Source: Strobilurus pachycystidiatus (taxonomy: Eukaryota; Basidiomycota; Agaricomycetes; Agaricales; Physalacriaceae). Taken from it: a stretch of 64,000 bases of DNA. Numbering within the stretch: the stretch's first letter is position 1; each line of letters opens with the position of its first letter. A program made the translations under genes and the position numbers. The stretch covers positions 186,001 to 250,000 of the forward strand of contig JAHLMK010000031.1 in the NCBI GenBank assembly GCA_019915135.1, in the 5' to 3' direction. This document shows positions 31,541 to 44,265 of this stretch, one piece after another. Under the pieces are notes generated by a model. The model worked only from the letters and a program-made list of their open reading frames with translations, did no database searches and was not told where the DNA came from.

Positions 31541-31839
31541 ATACATGTAGTTGCAAGCTGGAGCCGCTTGATCCGTGCGTTCTTTCAATGCACAACTTTG
31601 AAAACCCAAATTGTACACATCCAAGCACGAGAGAGCTATCGCTGACTCGTCTCAAGTGAAGTAATCCTATGAATCCCGAATAGAGCCCTGGAACACCATA
31701 ATGTAGGTCAGGCGTCCGCGTCCTTGACCGTTAGCAAGTGTTTGGTTTCCAGTCCCTTCCACCTGCGGGTGCTGCGTCTTTCTCTCCTGCTTGTTCTGCG
31801 CCGGGATGATTCAACAAACATGTCACACGCATGCCTGAC

Positions 31840-33060
31840 TAATGTCACACTGATCCTTGCTTGTCTCCTCATCATCGGGCCCGGACGCGATTTCGACAGC
31901 GAAGAAGACTTCACGGAGCGCATGGCTGATAGAGGCCATGCTCATAGAGAAGGAATAAACGGCCACAGACGCAGGCTTGGAGGTGCGTGTTGCGTTTTCC
32001 TATATCAACTCGTCCCTCCAAGCGACGTACGCAACCATCTATCTGTTCGTGCTGCACTTCCTCCTCTACATTTACATACCTCCGCCTCTCTGTCGATTTG
32101 TCTGCTTCGTTGGGCGCAAGCGACACACATTTATTTGTAAATGCACATACGCTCTTTGATCTGTTTCTTTTCCACTGCTGGGCGGGTACATCCCATCCAT
32201 CTTTGTCCCGATTCTTTATCCTCTACATTTGCCGTTGCTTACGCCAAACTCGTGGTAGCTCTCTTTCTCCCACACCCGCTTCATTGCAAATATCAAAACA
32301 CAGTCGCGCGGCGGCTCGAGGAGGACCACTTTCCTGCCTTGGGAAACCTCCGCCGCCACCGCATTCGCCACACCAAACACAGTCGTCGGCCCAGCCCTAC
32401 GATTCCAACAATGCCTCTCCCGATCAGATCAGATGGAACTAGGAACCATTCGTTGACCGCAGACTTCTTCCACACGCTTGGACTAGGATTGGGTGAAGGG
32501 ATATACGAAGCAGAGCAACACATCGTACGTTTGCTTTCCCTTCCGTTTTGCCATCACCTTCGAACGCGACTCCGACAGAACGTATAACTTGAAGGACGCA
32601 ATGCACTGAAAGGCGACAGGGATATAGAATATTGAGAAAACAAAAGCGGGGGAATGATCCCGAACAGACATTGCCTTCGGGGTGCGTGATGTCCTTTTGT
32701 CCACGTTTACTCCCTGGACTGTCAGCGATGCATATGCGCGTACGCTCGCACCATCTGTTCTTATCCTGCCTTGCTTTTCTACAAGTGGCACATATGGCAT
32801 CCATCCGTCTCTGGCCGCTTTCCCAGTTCGCCGTACTTTTCACTCTCGTCCCTTTCACCTCTGTTGTCACTCTGCATTCCGCATCCAGCCTCCAACTCAC
32901 ATTTGCTCGCAGCCCACCGACCACCGCAAGAAACACGGCGTGACGAGAACGACTTTCAGGCACGCCTTTCTACGATGGGTCTTTCTGTCGGCTACAGTGA
33001 ACGCACTGTGAAAAGAGGCAGGATGCCGCTGCATAGAGCGCGAGCAGGTCTGGAACAATC
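31840..33060 (-). repeat. Second, diverged copy of the NLR promoter module (A')
   Basis: Pieces of the module recur in the same order farther from NLR-A: GTCACACTGATCCTTG near 31,845 and CCATCACCTTCGAACGCGAC near 32,550 (compare 30,937). No NLR coding exon follows, so this is a promoter duplicate or the remnant of a lost gene. Confidence 0.5.
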
Positions 33061-36000
33061 ATGACATCCATCGCCATGCGCGTCATATCTAAGTGGGATC
33101 CGGTAGATGCGCTCGCCATCAGGAATCCTCGGGCACTCGAATCTCTTGTCGCTTCCAGGTGCTCATGACAGACCTTTTAAATTATGCGTCCCTCGACTGC
33201 TCGGCAGCCCTCCAATTGTGTCTCGGCTCATGCCACTCGAAGGACGACCGGATTGTCATCATTGAGCTCTGTGACGACATCCACATTGACATTGTCCAGC
33301 TCGCCAACTCTTGATTCTTCAGCGGCGTATTTGATGATTTTACTGTCAACATTGCCTACATCACCAACGAAGATGGGACAGCCCTTGGGACATACGTAGG
33401 GAAGAACGTTCGGGGAGTGCAGGTCAGATCTTTCCAGTCTATCCTCTGTACAATGCTCGTCGTTCCCAGTCGTTCCTTCCCCCCACCTCCGTACGTGACT
33501 TCTACCGTTACAATGGCATCCAATTCCACTCACTTTGGCAACGAATACTACTGCCCCATTCTTGTCCTCCGCGTCTACAGCCTCACTCATTTGGAGCAAT
33601 GGAAGTGGGACATTCGGGAGTCCGATGACCATACCCGACATTTCTATCATCGACCACGCGTTCACCACGGATGTCGCGACGCCATGTCTACGATGAAACT
33701 GAGGCATAGTCATACGATCGGATCCGATACTGCAATCTAGGTGCATGGCCGCAACCCTCAGTGCGTTTCTCGAAATGTAACGTACTTCCATTTGCTCATG
33801 CATCTCCTGCACAGGTCGGCGTCTAGTAGCTCGAGCACTCGATACAGCAATGTTTTACGTTCTGGTCTTGTCCTCGGTCATGTGTTAATGCTAAGGCGCC
33901 CTCGGGCGGTATGCATAGAAGTATCTGTAAGAGCCCCGGAACACGCGTGAGAGCTCCAAGATCTCGCTGCAGGCCAGCATACATTCTAGCGCCGTGGCTT
34001 CCTTTAGCGGTTAGAGCCTCGACCCCTTCGGTATTTTTACTACCGTAAGTACTTGCGCACTGACAGTGATTGAATTGCAAACATTACTCGAATCGTGATC
34101 TATTTCAAGTTGAGATGCCATCATCAGCATCATCACCTGTGGCGATGAGGTGAGTATAGCATGATCATGGCCGAACAGCATCATTCGATGTCCTCCCTTC
34201 TCTATGCATGGGAGTATTGTTAGCCATCTGAACAGAAGGTACGCCTTACCGTCGCTTGACAGTGCGGCCACACGATCACGCAAGTATTAGAGGCCCTGTG
34301 GTATCGCTAACCGTCCGAGTCTCACGCAATACACCCTGCCATTTGTTCTGGTGAACCAGTTCATCAGATTTCCATGATCCGCCCAATGTTGGGATCTCTG
34401 GTCCGGACACTGCTTTTGCTAGGATGGACCGGCAAATTCAGTGGGATCCGGTTCTCATCACCCATCACGCTTGGGGAATGATAATCACCGAGAGTGCGAT
34501 CTCGATTGCGCGTGATAATGGAGAAAATGGAATTCCCCTGATGTGGATCATCATGATGCGCCCTCACGAGCAGCCCTAGCCGGAAGGAATAATGCGTACA
34601 CTTCTCACTTCGAGCTTCGGTCGCTGCTATGCTTTACGGCGATTGGCTGGTGAGGGGATACTGAGCGGTTGTAGCGTTACCCTGACCCTGGAGCCACAAA
34701 TAACATGGGATTCTTGCGGGGTTCTCAGGCGCATAAGTAATTCATACCAGCAGATTGAATGCGCAGCGAGTTCCCCCGTGAATGCATATCAGCTGTCACT
34801 TTCACTTCTGCATGCAGACTTGGAAGGCAGCAACAGAACGCGTTTACCAGGACAAAAGGTGGCGCATCAGAATGCTGAAAGTTCGGTTCTTTAGCGCCAA
34901 TGAAAAGATCCTTCCGGTCGTTATCGTGGAACCTCTTGCGTCATGCATGTTTCCGACATTCTGGCGCGCCCCTTGGTCAGCGTCGTTTCGCGGTGCTCGC
35001 GGAGAATTCCACGGCCGTCATCGAGAAGTATAGATGGTTCGGAGGTTGCCCGATGGCGCATCTTATGGTGCATCCCAGCTTAGTGATGGATCAATGTGAT
35101 AGTCAGTTATCGTTATCATTGAGACTTGACATGGCATTCACCTCGGGCTTAGCAGCGGGAAAGGAATGGTTTCGACGATAGGGTCACATCTAAACCCCCG
35201 TGCATTGTATCAGGCGGCGACATACCGGCCGAGGGGCTGTCATTACACGGGGTCCGGCCCATCTTCCGACTCTTGCGAAGTTGCACACAAAGGCCGCCTA
35301 CCCAAATCAACCCGAAAGAGGGCAATAATGATGTTGATCACTGACTCTGTCCCTTCACAGGCAGATCACGGGAATGCACTACCATTCAACGACCTACTAC
35401 ATTGCCAAAACGGCCCAACAAGGCGAGACAAGAGATACAAAGGTGTAACTGTGGGGTCACACGGGCACGACGGAGACTTGACTCAACATGGACTCGAGCT
35501 GGAGAGGAACGTCTCATTAGAATGAAATGTTCTGTCTGTCTTCGGGTCAATGGAGTGAAATTGTAGATTTTCTGTGTGCCTTACCTATTCTGCCGGCGTG
35601 GACCATCTACCTGGTACATATCGAGATGTCTGGTCGTCAGAGTACTTTTAGAACTGCCGATGAAGCTAAACGCCACAATCTGGATACACTGTTGGCGTGG
35701 TCCCATGAGTTCGTCACTGTTTATGTGGAGACAATCACCGGTCATGCTGACTGAAGCACATTCGAGCGAGATGGGACGCTCCATACGCATTGACGGCAGA
35801 CCAGAGCGTAGACATGGCGCATGCGTAGTGCATCGCACGGTCGAGCTGCGATCCAACCTCGTTCCGCTGACTGGCCACTGTGAGAATGCAACAGAAAACT
35901 GCCTCTGGAAGTATTTGATGCGAATCGGAAAGACTCACTGACAACTACAGAGCGCGAGAGTGGGTCCCCAACAATCGGCGACGTCGGCTGAGTCGCTACA

Positions 36001-39000
36001 CAACTAATCTTAGCAGGATTCAGCGGCGTGCCTACCTCCATATGATGATAATCACCAGTATGAACACGTCGTCCATTTCTCAGTAGCCGTTGTGGAACCT
36101 ACTCTGAGCCAAGAAGGCACGGAAGAACCGTTCTGGGCGTCGTGTCCCAGTTCTCCAAGTGCCCGGCTCTTTGAGGCTTCCTTAATCGCGTCGGTGTCCG
36201 AGGGTACCACAGAGAACTTTCAGGGGAGCCAGATGCCCGCCGCCTGAGACGTCTTTACGTGGAAGGAAGCCTCATTCGAGGTGCGGCGGGAGTAAATGAA
36301 ACGCAGAAAGATTTTGCGGTGCCTGCTGGCGCTTTTGACTATGTAGGCAAAGCGACAAAAAGGCAGGACCCGCCGGCTCGCATTCGAGTGACATGGAAGA
36401 TCTCCAAACCGTCGATGGCAAAGACTCTGTCAGTGATAAGCAGCCTGTTGGTCAAATCCTGGTGTTCCGTCGCTAGGTGCCCGAAAAGAGCGATTGTGGG
36501 TGCGGATGAGGAAGACCTAATAAATAGGATCAAGATTAAAATTAGGAGCACAGGTCTGACGCCGGAGGCGACATCCTGGCGTAATTTGGACTGGTTCGCA
36601 GATCCTTTGTTACGGTCGTGTTGGACATGCCAGATGATCCTTTGGAGATTCTCACACTTCTACAACGGACGGCCCATTTCCATGTTGCGCTTCCCGCGCC
36701 CCATTTCCGAATCTATGTTAGAGACTCAATTGAGAACTGATCAGAACAAGTGTAAGCTTCGTGACATGGTGTGTGTACCTTCTGAACCTACAAGTTGTCT
36801 AGGCCGTGCAGCGGGTAGAGATGCCAACTATGCAACCAGGTCCATCGTCGGTGATGAGTCGATGATCGCCTACAAGGATGAGCGGATTGTCAATTGTTGG
36901 CGGAGATGGCTCTGAGTAATACGATTCCTTCCTTTTCTTCTAGACGCTAGCCATCTTGACTCGAGCCAGCATATGGATACTCGTTCTGAATAAAGATAAA
37001 ACCTGAGTCCCGGGAGATACTCCTGAGATGAACACCAGTCAGTAGCCACAAACTGAGCTGGAAACCATTTAGCGGGCGAAACAAGGAGACGTTGGGAACG
37101 GCTTGCCCGGTGGCATTATCAAAGATAGATAGCGGCGCCCAGTAATTGCCGATACCGTTCAAGTGTCTCGAGATGAAATACAACTCTTCGCCTAACTGGG
37201 GGAGGTTGTACATATAGCGGGACGCCTAGTACCCATGAGACATGTAGACACCCCGTGTCAAGCCGGGGTCTGGCAGACGCGAGGTCGCGAAGGTGTCATT
37301 GGACCATTTTGAAGCAAGTACCGTGTCGTACAATACGAAGCGGATGGAAACGGTTGGACTTACTTCGAGGTATACGGGCATCGTTCAACGCGCCAGTGAC
37401 GTGTATGGTTTCAGTGAGTGCCTGTACTAGACACGAACGGTCAGGTCGAATCCTGCGTCAACATCTCAACAGCCTCTATGACTCACCCCTGCATGTAGCG
37501 TAGGCGCCCGCCCGCCTCCAATCTGCCTCGGAAATGGATGAGCGTCGAGGACAAAAAGACCTCGCTGGCAATCAAAGCTGAGTCCGAAAAAGGAGAAGCC
37601 GCCCCCGGCGCGCAACAATCAATCAGTGGCAGTGAGCATTCGGATCACGAGGCCCGACAAAACAAATTCCAATTGTTATGATTGACATCGCAAGCCAGGG
37701 TCCTAGACTTTTGCTTTGCCCTCAGACGGTTTCGGAGTTCGACAAGCAACTCAGGTCTTTACTGCCTAGGTCCCGAAGGGTCTGAATGTGCTACACGATC
37801 ACGCGTATGGAGGAGGCGTATCTCCACTGGTACGGAGTAGCGGCGTCCCGCGGTGCTTTGACAGCTCTCAGCCATCCACATCGAGGGGATGATATGCGTC
37901 GTGGGTCAATCCATCCATCGCCGAGTTCCCCTCGATCATGATCGCGCACCCCCTACTATCAACTCCTTCGCGATCGTGGCACCCAGCAGTGGAACATCAT
38001 ACCTACACCTTAATCTTATCTCCATTGCACGCTATGATGCAGATGAGGATGTTCTGGCTTTCGAGGCTATGTCTGTAAACCCTTTCTTTCTGACCGAGCG
38101 CCCACTGTACTAGTATTGTACGTCCGCGGGGGTAACGGGATCACGTTAGAACTTAGTTAGCGGCTGTCGCACTCGCGAGCGCAAGGGATGGGTATCGCTG
38201 AGAGCGTGTAACATCCTCTGCCATTCAACTCCCTCAGCTCGACCCGCGTCTGTCGCTCCACCCAAAATAACGAAGGACTTATTGTATAGCTTCGACTCTG
38301 AGTACTACCAACTGGCACGGCTTTTTGTCAGTTCGCCACAATGAATACTCGCCGAGGCACGCCTGGAATCTGTTGCTTATCGGGCCATCCATCAAGCTTT
38401 GACATGCTTCCATGTCGACGTCTCGGCGCGTCTCCCCCATTGATGAGACGATGTGCGATGTGCGATGTCAGTCAATCAGCTCGTGAGCACGGAGGAGATC
38501 CGCTATTCATGATGGCCCAGGGCCTCGTGCTAACTATCTCCTACATCGTTCCATCGCCCAACACCTCGTTCGTTTGAGCAGTCGCTCGAAACACAAAACA
38601 AAAGTTGATTTCGACCGTTAATGGGGCTCTGCTCCAGTATAATAAGGTTCTGACTCAAATACAGGAGGAGATAACTTTTACACACAATTCGAGACATGGA
38701 AGCTCACTTTGAAACCATCTACGTTCGGGACGTCCCACGCTTCGTGCATGTGGTCAGCTACCACATACGAGATGGTGGAGGCTTCGCCGTTGCGACAGAA
38801 TGTGGGTATACAGGAGGTATTCGGGTACAAACCCGCATAGACTTGCCGACTGACTGACAACTGTTAATTAAGGGAAAGGTACGAGCGGGAAGTATACCGT
38901 CCTGCGGGAAGCATATCCATCACGGCTGTCCATCGTCCAGGACCAGGAGGCAGTGAGCGTAAATCTCTGATGGTCAACAAATTGATCTGGGAAAGTAATT

Positions 39001-40952
39001 GGAGCTGTAGAGCTACTGGTAGTAGGACCGCCTGCGTTCCTGCTTGAATGAGTCAAATGCTAACAGAACAAAGGACGACAGGATGCACGTACTGGGAAGA
39101 AACGTCCAAGAGGGAGTACGAGTCGAGTTGAGACATGATGATGATGATGATCAACCCACCGGGATGCTATGAGTGAGCTTCGCTTGATGCTGATCGGACG
39201 CGGGCGAGCTGATGATTTCGGGAGAACATCAGCTCGTTCGTCTGTTGGATCAGTCGTTTACACAGAGACAGGCGGCCTCGGAGAGGTACAGACCTAATAC
39301 TAGCAGAAGGAGGACGTGCCGCGCTCCCACTGCGGGCACGATGCCCTCGGGTGAGGAGATATTGTGGAGCACAGGACTAGCACTCCGGAGGACACAAGGT
39401 TGGAATAAGCGCGAGGGACCAGGAGATAAGCGCGAGAGCTGCAGACGCGACACGATCAGTACACAGGATATGATGGTAAATCCGGGGGTGATGATTGTGC
39501 ACTCGCGCGCAAATCCTGATTATCCTCATGTCATTGTTAGTGAGGCCGGTAGGATTGGCGTGGGCGCGGATGCTGGAATGAACGGAAGCGGGGATGGTGG
39601 CGCGTTGAGGCTCGGGCCCGCCCTTGGGCTTTTGGCGAGTACACGCATACGAGGGCGGAGCTCGCTAGAGCAGGACTCGGTATTCGAAACGATCTGTTTA
39701 TGATATGATTATCATTATCACCATGATCATCGAGGGCTTGAAAGATACTATTACCTTGGATATTGAGATGGGAAGGGTGGACGTCGTACTCGCTTCGGAG
39801 GGATGCCCTGCCCGGAGACCGGACCCCGAAACGGATACTATATTGGGACAAAACACGGTGCATGCGAATACCGAGAGACGAGACAAGAAGCTCAAAAGGA
39901 CGCGACACAATCAGAAAGGCTATGCGCGTGGGGACGTGACCGTAAATCCTGATTTGGGAGGGGGGGATGGATGGATGCGCGGTGGTGATATGATGCACGG
40001 ACGTCTTGTACGTTTACAGCACAGGGAGATGATACCAGACGCGTCTATCTCTTCCAGCCCCTGGACCTAATGAATGAAGGTCATTGACGTATACTGAGAG
40101 CACGTAAACCGGAGCTAAAGCATAAGCACCATCAACAATCATATCATCAATGACCCGCGACGAGTCACCACATGGCGACAAACCTTGAGCTGTATGTGGC
40201 ACTGCTGTTGAGAATTGAATGGGAGTCCGAGAGCCGGGTTTCGGATGTTGGGCCGGGTGGGTCGATGGGCAGAGGAAGGATTGAGCGTGTGTAAGTAATT
40301 GAAGTGGGGACGGACCTCGAGTACCCCAGAAAGTGGTGGAAATGAATACGGACGGAAAACGGAGAATTCCGAGAAGACGGACACAGAAGGGGAGGGGAGT
40401 ATGGTACGGGAAGGGTGTCGCACAATCACCCATCAGAGGCCGAAATCTGTTGGCTGTCCACCTTCGCGTTGGGAAGTGTGAAGGAATGGACAGGATCATC
40501 TTGTGGGTACGGCGGGAATGATGACACCGCACCCAGAGAAGCATGAATGGAACCAGAGGAAAGAATGCATAGTGATGTTATGTGGACGAGGGCTCTCACG
40601 GGACAAGCGCCCAGGTACGCAGACGAGATGGAACAGCAGTTAGGGGTATTTTTGGGGAAGGTGCTTGACCAGCAGAGAAAGCACAGAGCCTGCGCGTCGA
40701 ACGGTGGGACTGCCGAACCACAGCAACAAATGATATACAGGGCACGGCTGATGGAGGAGTTGGGATCTGGGACGGAGATTGCGGCCGAGCCCTGGGTGGC
40801 GGAGCTGGAATTATTTTCGCGCAAACCAAACCGAGCGCGTGCATCGCCGTGGTTTGTTCACATCAAAGGCAGAGGCGTTGGCTGCTGATCCGTGATACGC
40901 TGATGCCCAGGTCCGCTCGCTGAATTGTTCTTATACTTTGGCTTTGATCCAG
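33061..40952. other. Gene-poor region, nothing supported
   Basis: Frames of up to about 218 codons exist (for example 36259-36915 plus and 33228-33812 minus), but none shows a domain, credible introns or coding-like composition. Short segments such as 38,678-39,056 (minus) and 36,947-37,213 (minus) read somewhat protein-like and may be gene relics. No tRNA, rRNA or transposon ends were found. Confidence 0.5.
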
Positions 40953-41969
40953 ATGAGAGACCACACCCAGCCAGCCGCCCAGGATCTGCCCCGCAGCGAC
41001 ACCAGCGACGACGTCGAGCACGAGCACGACGACGAGCGGCCCACTTCGCGCCACAACGACGCCCCCGGCAAGCAGCACGCAACAGCAATCGACCCAGCGC
41101 TTGTGGTGAGTCCCGTTCCCAGCCTTGCCCATCTTTTCTGACGCCTGTCCTAGAAGCCAGCGTCAAATCCATACCCACCAAGCTATCAGACGCCACAAAC
41201 AATGCCGCACCGCGTCGAACCATACCCGCGCCGGCGTCCGTCCCCGCCGCCCATCGCGACGCTCGGCGGGCCACGCACGCCGCCGCCGTACTACCCGCCG
41301 CCCTCGTCCTACCAGCCATACCCAGCGCCGCCTCCGCACCACGCTCCCCACGGCTACTACGACCTGCCGTCCTCGCACCCGTCGTCTCTGCACCACATGC
41401 ACCACGCGCACCCCGCGGCATACCCGCCGCCGCCGCACCCGTCGTCGATCGTGTACACCGAGGACGCATCCACAAAACTGTCGGACCGCGTCCGCCGCAG
41501 GTGCTTCAACTGCTGCACCACCGACACCTCCACGTGGCGCCGCTCCAACCTCTCGCCCGGCAAGGTCCTCTGCAACAAGTGCGGCCTCTTCGAGCGCACC
41601 CACTCCCGCCCGCGCCCCGAGCAGTTCCCGCACAAGCGCGGCCCGCTCGCAGGCAGCGCCCTCGCACAGCGCGCAGAGTACCACCACGCGTCCCCGCACA
41701 TGCCCATGCGCACCCCGCCGTCCCACAATACCCCGCCCTCGCTCTCCCATCCGCTCCCGCCGCCGCCGCCGCCCCCAGGCATGTACGCCGGCCCGACACT
41801 CCCGCCCTTCTCCACCGTCGACAAGCGGCCCTATACCCCGCACTCGTACTCCCGGGACCCATCCCCGCCCAGGTCAGACTGGAACGGCGTCCAGGAGCGG
41901 CAGTGGTCCCCGCCACCCACGCTTGTGAAAGAAAAGGAAGACAAAGACGACAAGGCGCCTTCTGTTTGA
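40953..41969 (+). CDS. GATA-type zinc-finger transcription factor
   Basis: Exon 1 is 40953-41105 and exon 2 is 41154-41969. The 48 nt intron (GTGAGT...CTGAC...CCTAG, phase 0) gives 322 residues. The N-terminus is acidic and His-rich, followed by a long Pro/Tyr/His-rich region. The single GATA finger is CFNC then, after 19 residues, CNKCGLFERTHSRPRP, with a basic tail. The 19-residue spacer with a SPGK turn is typical of a basidiomycete subgroup and is longer than the 17-18 of classic GATA factors. The C-terminal third is Pro-rich, including eight consecutive prolines, and probably a disordered activation region. It is a nuclear DNA-binding protein; targets cannot be inferred. Confidence 0.88.
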
Positions 41970-42454
41970 TTTTATCTGTACCCTTCGTATTTATCCCGTG
42001 CTCTCATCTTGCTCTCTATTGCAGTTGAACTGTTTGTACTACTATTACCCTTTTCTTGACTGCAATTTCAGAACTGTTTTGCTTCACGCGACGTTACACG
42101 ATCGCAGTCCTTCCCATCAACGCGTTTGATTTTCCAATCCCTCCTCATCAAGGAAGCCTGATCCGGCGGGTAGATCATTAAATGACGCCTCACAACTGAT
42201 GCAGGGTACGGGAAATCACAGGCAGCACGCCCTATAGCGCTGTCGCGAGAAGGAAATACACAATGGTCTCTATTTGTAAGGGGCGGGGCAGGACAAGGCA
42301 AGCGTTGATGTGCCACACCTCGGTGTCGAGAACAAGTCACACTCTATAAGGGCGTCTTGTAGCAGGACAAGGTCTTGGTGAGCGCAAGTGTTGATCGTCA
42401 CATGTTACTTCCAGACCGTTCAACTCACAGTATTTATCCCAGGTGGACTCACTG
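41970..42454. other. Intergenic between GATA factor and peroxidase
   Basis: A T-rich 3' untranslated-like stretch follows the GATA gene, then unremarkable sequence. No coding signal was seen. Confidence 0.5.
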
Positions 42455-42772
42455 TGTATGGCCGCTATTCAAAATCAAGATTGAGCGGGGATGAACGGAT
42501 TAGACGCCACAGCGCTCACGGAACCGAAATCGAAGGAGCATTCTTTGATAGTAGTCTCTGGCTGCAGTGTACTTGGGTGAAACAGACTTGGACGGTATAA
42601 GAGGCCCTCTATGCTGATTTTGTGCATGGGCGCTATTCAGAATCGTGATTGAGCTGGGGAGGAACGGATCAGACGTCACAGCGCTCAGGAGCATTATTTG
42701 ATGGTAATCTTCGGCTGCAGTGAGTTTGGGCCGGGTGACACTTACTTGGACGGTATAAGAGGCACTCTATGC
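42455..42772 (+). promoter_or_regulatory. Tandemly duplicated peroxidase promoter
   Basis: Two imperfect copies (42455-42614 and 42621-42772) share GGGCGCTATTCA-like starts, CACAGCGCTCA, CGGCTGCAGTG-like blocks and end with GACGGTATAAGAGGC and CTCTATGC. Each has its own TATAAG, at 42596-42601 and 42754-42759. The second lies 41 nt before the peroxidase ATG. Confidence 0.65.
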
Positions 42773-42794
42773 CCCTCTGCCACTAACCATCATC

Positions 42795-43574
42795 ATGAAA
42801 CCCATTCCTTTCTCACCCACTCCGAGGCAGCACGACCTCAACGGCCATGACTTTATTCCACCACGTCCTGGGGACAGTCGCACAGTTTGTCCTGGGTTGA
42901 ATACAATGGCGAACCACGGATACATGTAGGCCTCTCCTCTTTCTGTAATGCACCGCCGTCTCACACTCCTCTATAGCCAGCGCGACGGTCGCAAAGTGAC
43001 GATATCCAACCTCATCACCGGCTTGCGCGCATGCTACGGCCTCTCCACGTCGCTTGCCGCCCTGCTCAGCATCCTCGGGATGCTCGCAATCGGCCACCTC
43101 TGGTCTGCCGACCTCTTCAAGTTTGGTCGCCACAACCGAATAGAGCACGATGCCTCGCTCGTCCATCTAGACACGCCACGAGGACATCGATTCGCGCCTA
43201 TTGAGGTACAGGATGACCTCGTTGACGCGCTGGCGGGTGACATTCAGAGTGAGGCTCCAGACCCCATCTCCGGCGTCGAGGACTTTGCCCGCATGCGGAT
43301 CCGCCGCGAGCGGAGCTCCCCGCCGCTCGGCTCCCTTCGGGAAATTTTCCCTAATGTGGAAGCTGCGTCACTGCTTGAGGTATTCGGGAAGCTCGGGCAA
43401 GATGAACGGCCAGGGAGGAATGTCCGTCTCTCCGTGCTACGGACGTTCTTGGGAGAGGAGCGGTTGCCGGATGGATGGAAGCCGGATCATGTTAATACGA
43501 TTTCGGACACGTTGAGGCGGACTGGTGAATTGAAGGAGGCGGTAGAAAGGATGAGAAAGAATAAGGTAGAATAA
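42795..43574 (+). CDS. Heme-thiolate peroxidase (chloroperoxidase/unspecific-peroxygenase family)
   Basis: Exon 1 is 42795-42925 and exon 2 is 42977-43574, with a 51 nt phase-2 intron (GTAGGC...CTATAG) and 242 residues. The proximal motif reads VCPGLNTMANHGYI, where the Cys of the PCP-type motif is the axial heme ligand. The splice joins HGYI to QRDGR. The EHD motif with the catalytic Glu occurs as RIEHDASLVH. The length fits short family members. I see no N-terminal signal peptide, unlike most secreted members, so it may be intracellular or an upstream signal exon may be missing. Likely chemistry is peroxide-dependent oxidation or oxygenation of organic substrates. A tandemly duplicated promoter lies directly upstream. 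Confidence 0.86.
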
Positions 43575-44265
43575 TGAAAAGTAGCTCTGGTATAGCGCAA
43601 GTAGCAAATGCACCCTGTAGGTGGCGCAACGCCCGCCCAATCAATGATATGGCATCAGACAAGCCTCGGATCGGATATCCGGACCTCACTCCCGGTCATT
43701 CATGGCAGTCGTTGACGCGTCTTACTGCCTCCCACTACGCAAGTACTCACTTCTGTCTACGTTCAAACCGATCTCTGGGCGTCCTTCTGTGTAGAGTTCC
43801 ATTTCCAAATTGAGCCTCTCTCCTTCTTTGTCCCGCCCGATGCTGACGCTCGTAGTAGCCGCGCGACCTCCTCATCGTTTGCCCACTTCGTAAGTCTCTT
43901 AGCTGTAGCTGCTACTCTCTTACTATCTATGTCACACTTTCATGAATTACATCGCACTAGTCTTCGTCCCAAGATCTTTGGGTGATGCTCGTCAGGTGTA
44001 CCCGCCGTCCGTGCTACAGGTAGCAATCGGACATGCTCTGCGATTGCTTGGACCACCCGCGTTCACGGAGCTTTTAGTCTCCATGACGAAAGCTCTCCGT
44101 CTGCTGTGGGAGTGATCCAGCCATTGAAGATCCTTAGCTGATCAGTTTGACGGATATAGAACAATTGTTATTTTGTGGGTGCAAATACTTCAACGGTCGT
44201 GAGTATCTCTACTGTTTCTCCTCTCACCACCACCCCCACTCCCACGCCACTTCCTTCTCGCTGAC
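43575..44265. other. Intergenic
   Basis: No supported gene. A pyrimidine-rich leader (CACCACCCCCACTCCCAC region) precedes the ATG at 44266. Confidence 0.45.

Noticed and set aside
33228..33812. 194-codon minus-strand frame
   Set aside because: The translation shows no recognisable motif, and the strand and frame change is not explained by introns.
36259..36915. 218-codon plus-strand frame in the gene-poor region
   Set aside because: No domain, no biased composition and no flanking introns. It is the longest of many chance frames there.
37430..37470. GGTCGAATCCTGCG resembling a tRNA box B
   Set aside because: It lacks one T of the consensus, and no box A lies at a suitable distance upstream.
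40925..42028. Open frame of 367 codons in another frame over the GATA gene, and a 226-codon minus-strand frame
   Set aside because: They are Ala/Pro/Arg-rich shadows of the GC-rich GATA coding region. Only the chosen frame carries the zinc finger and a matching intron.
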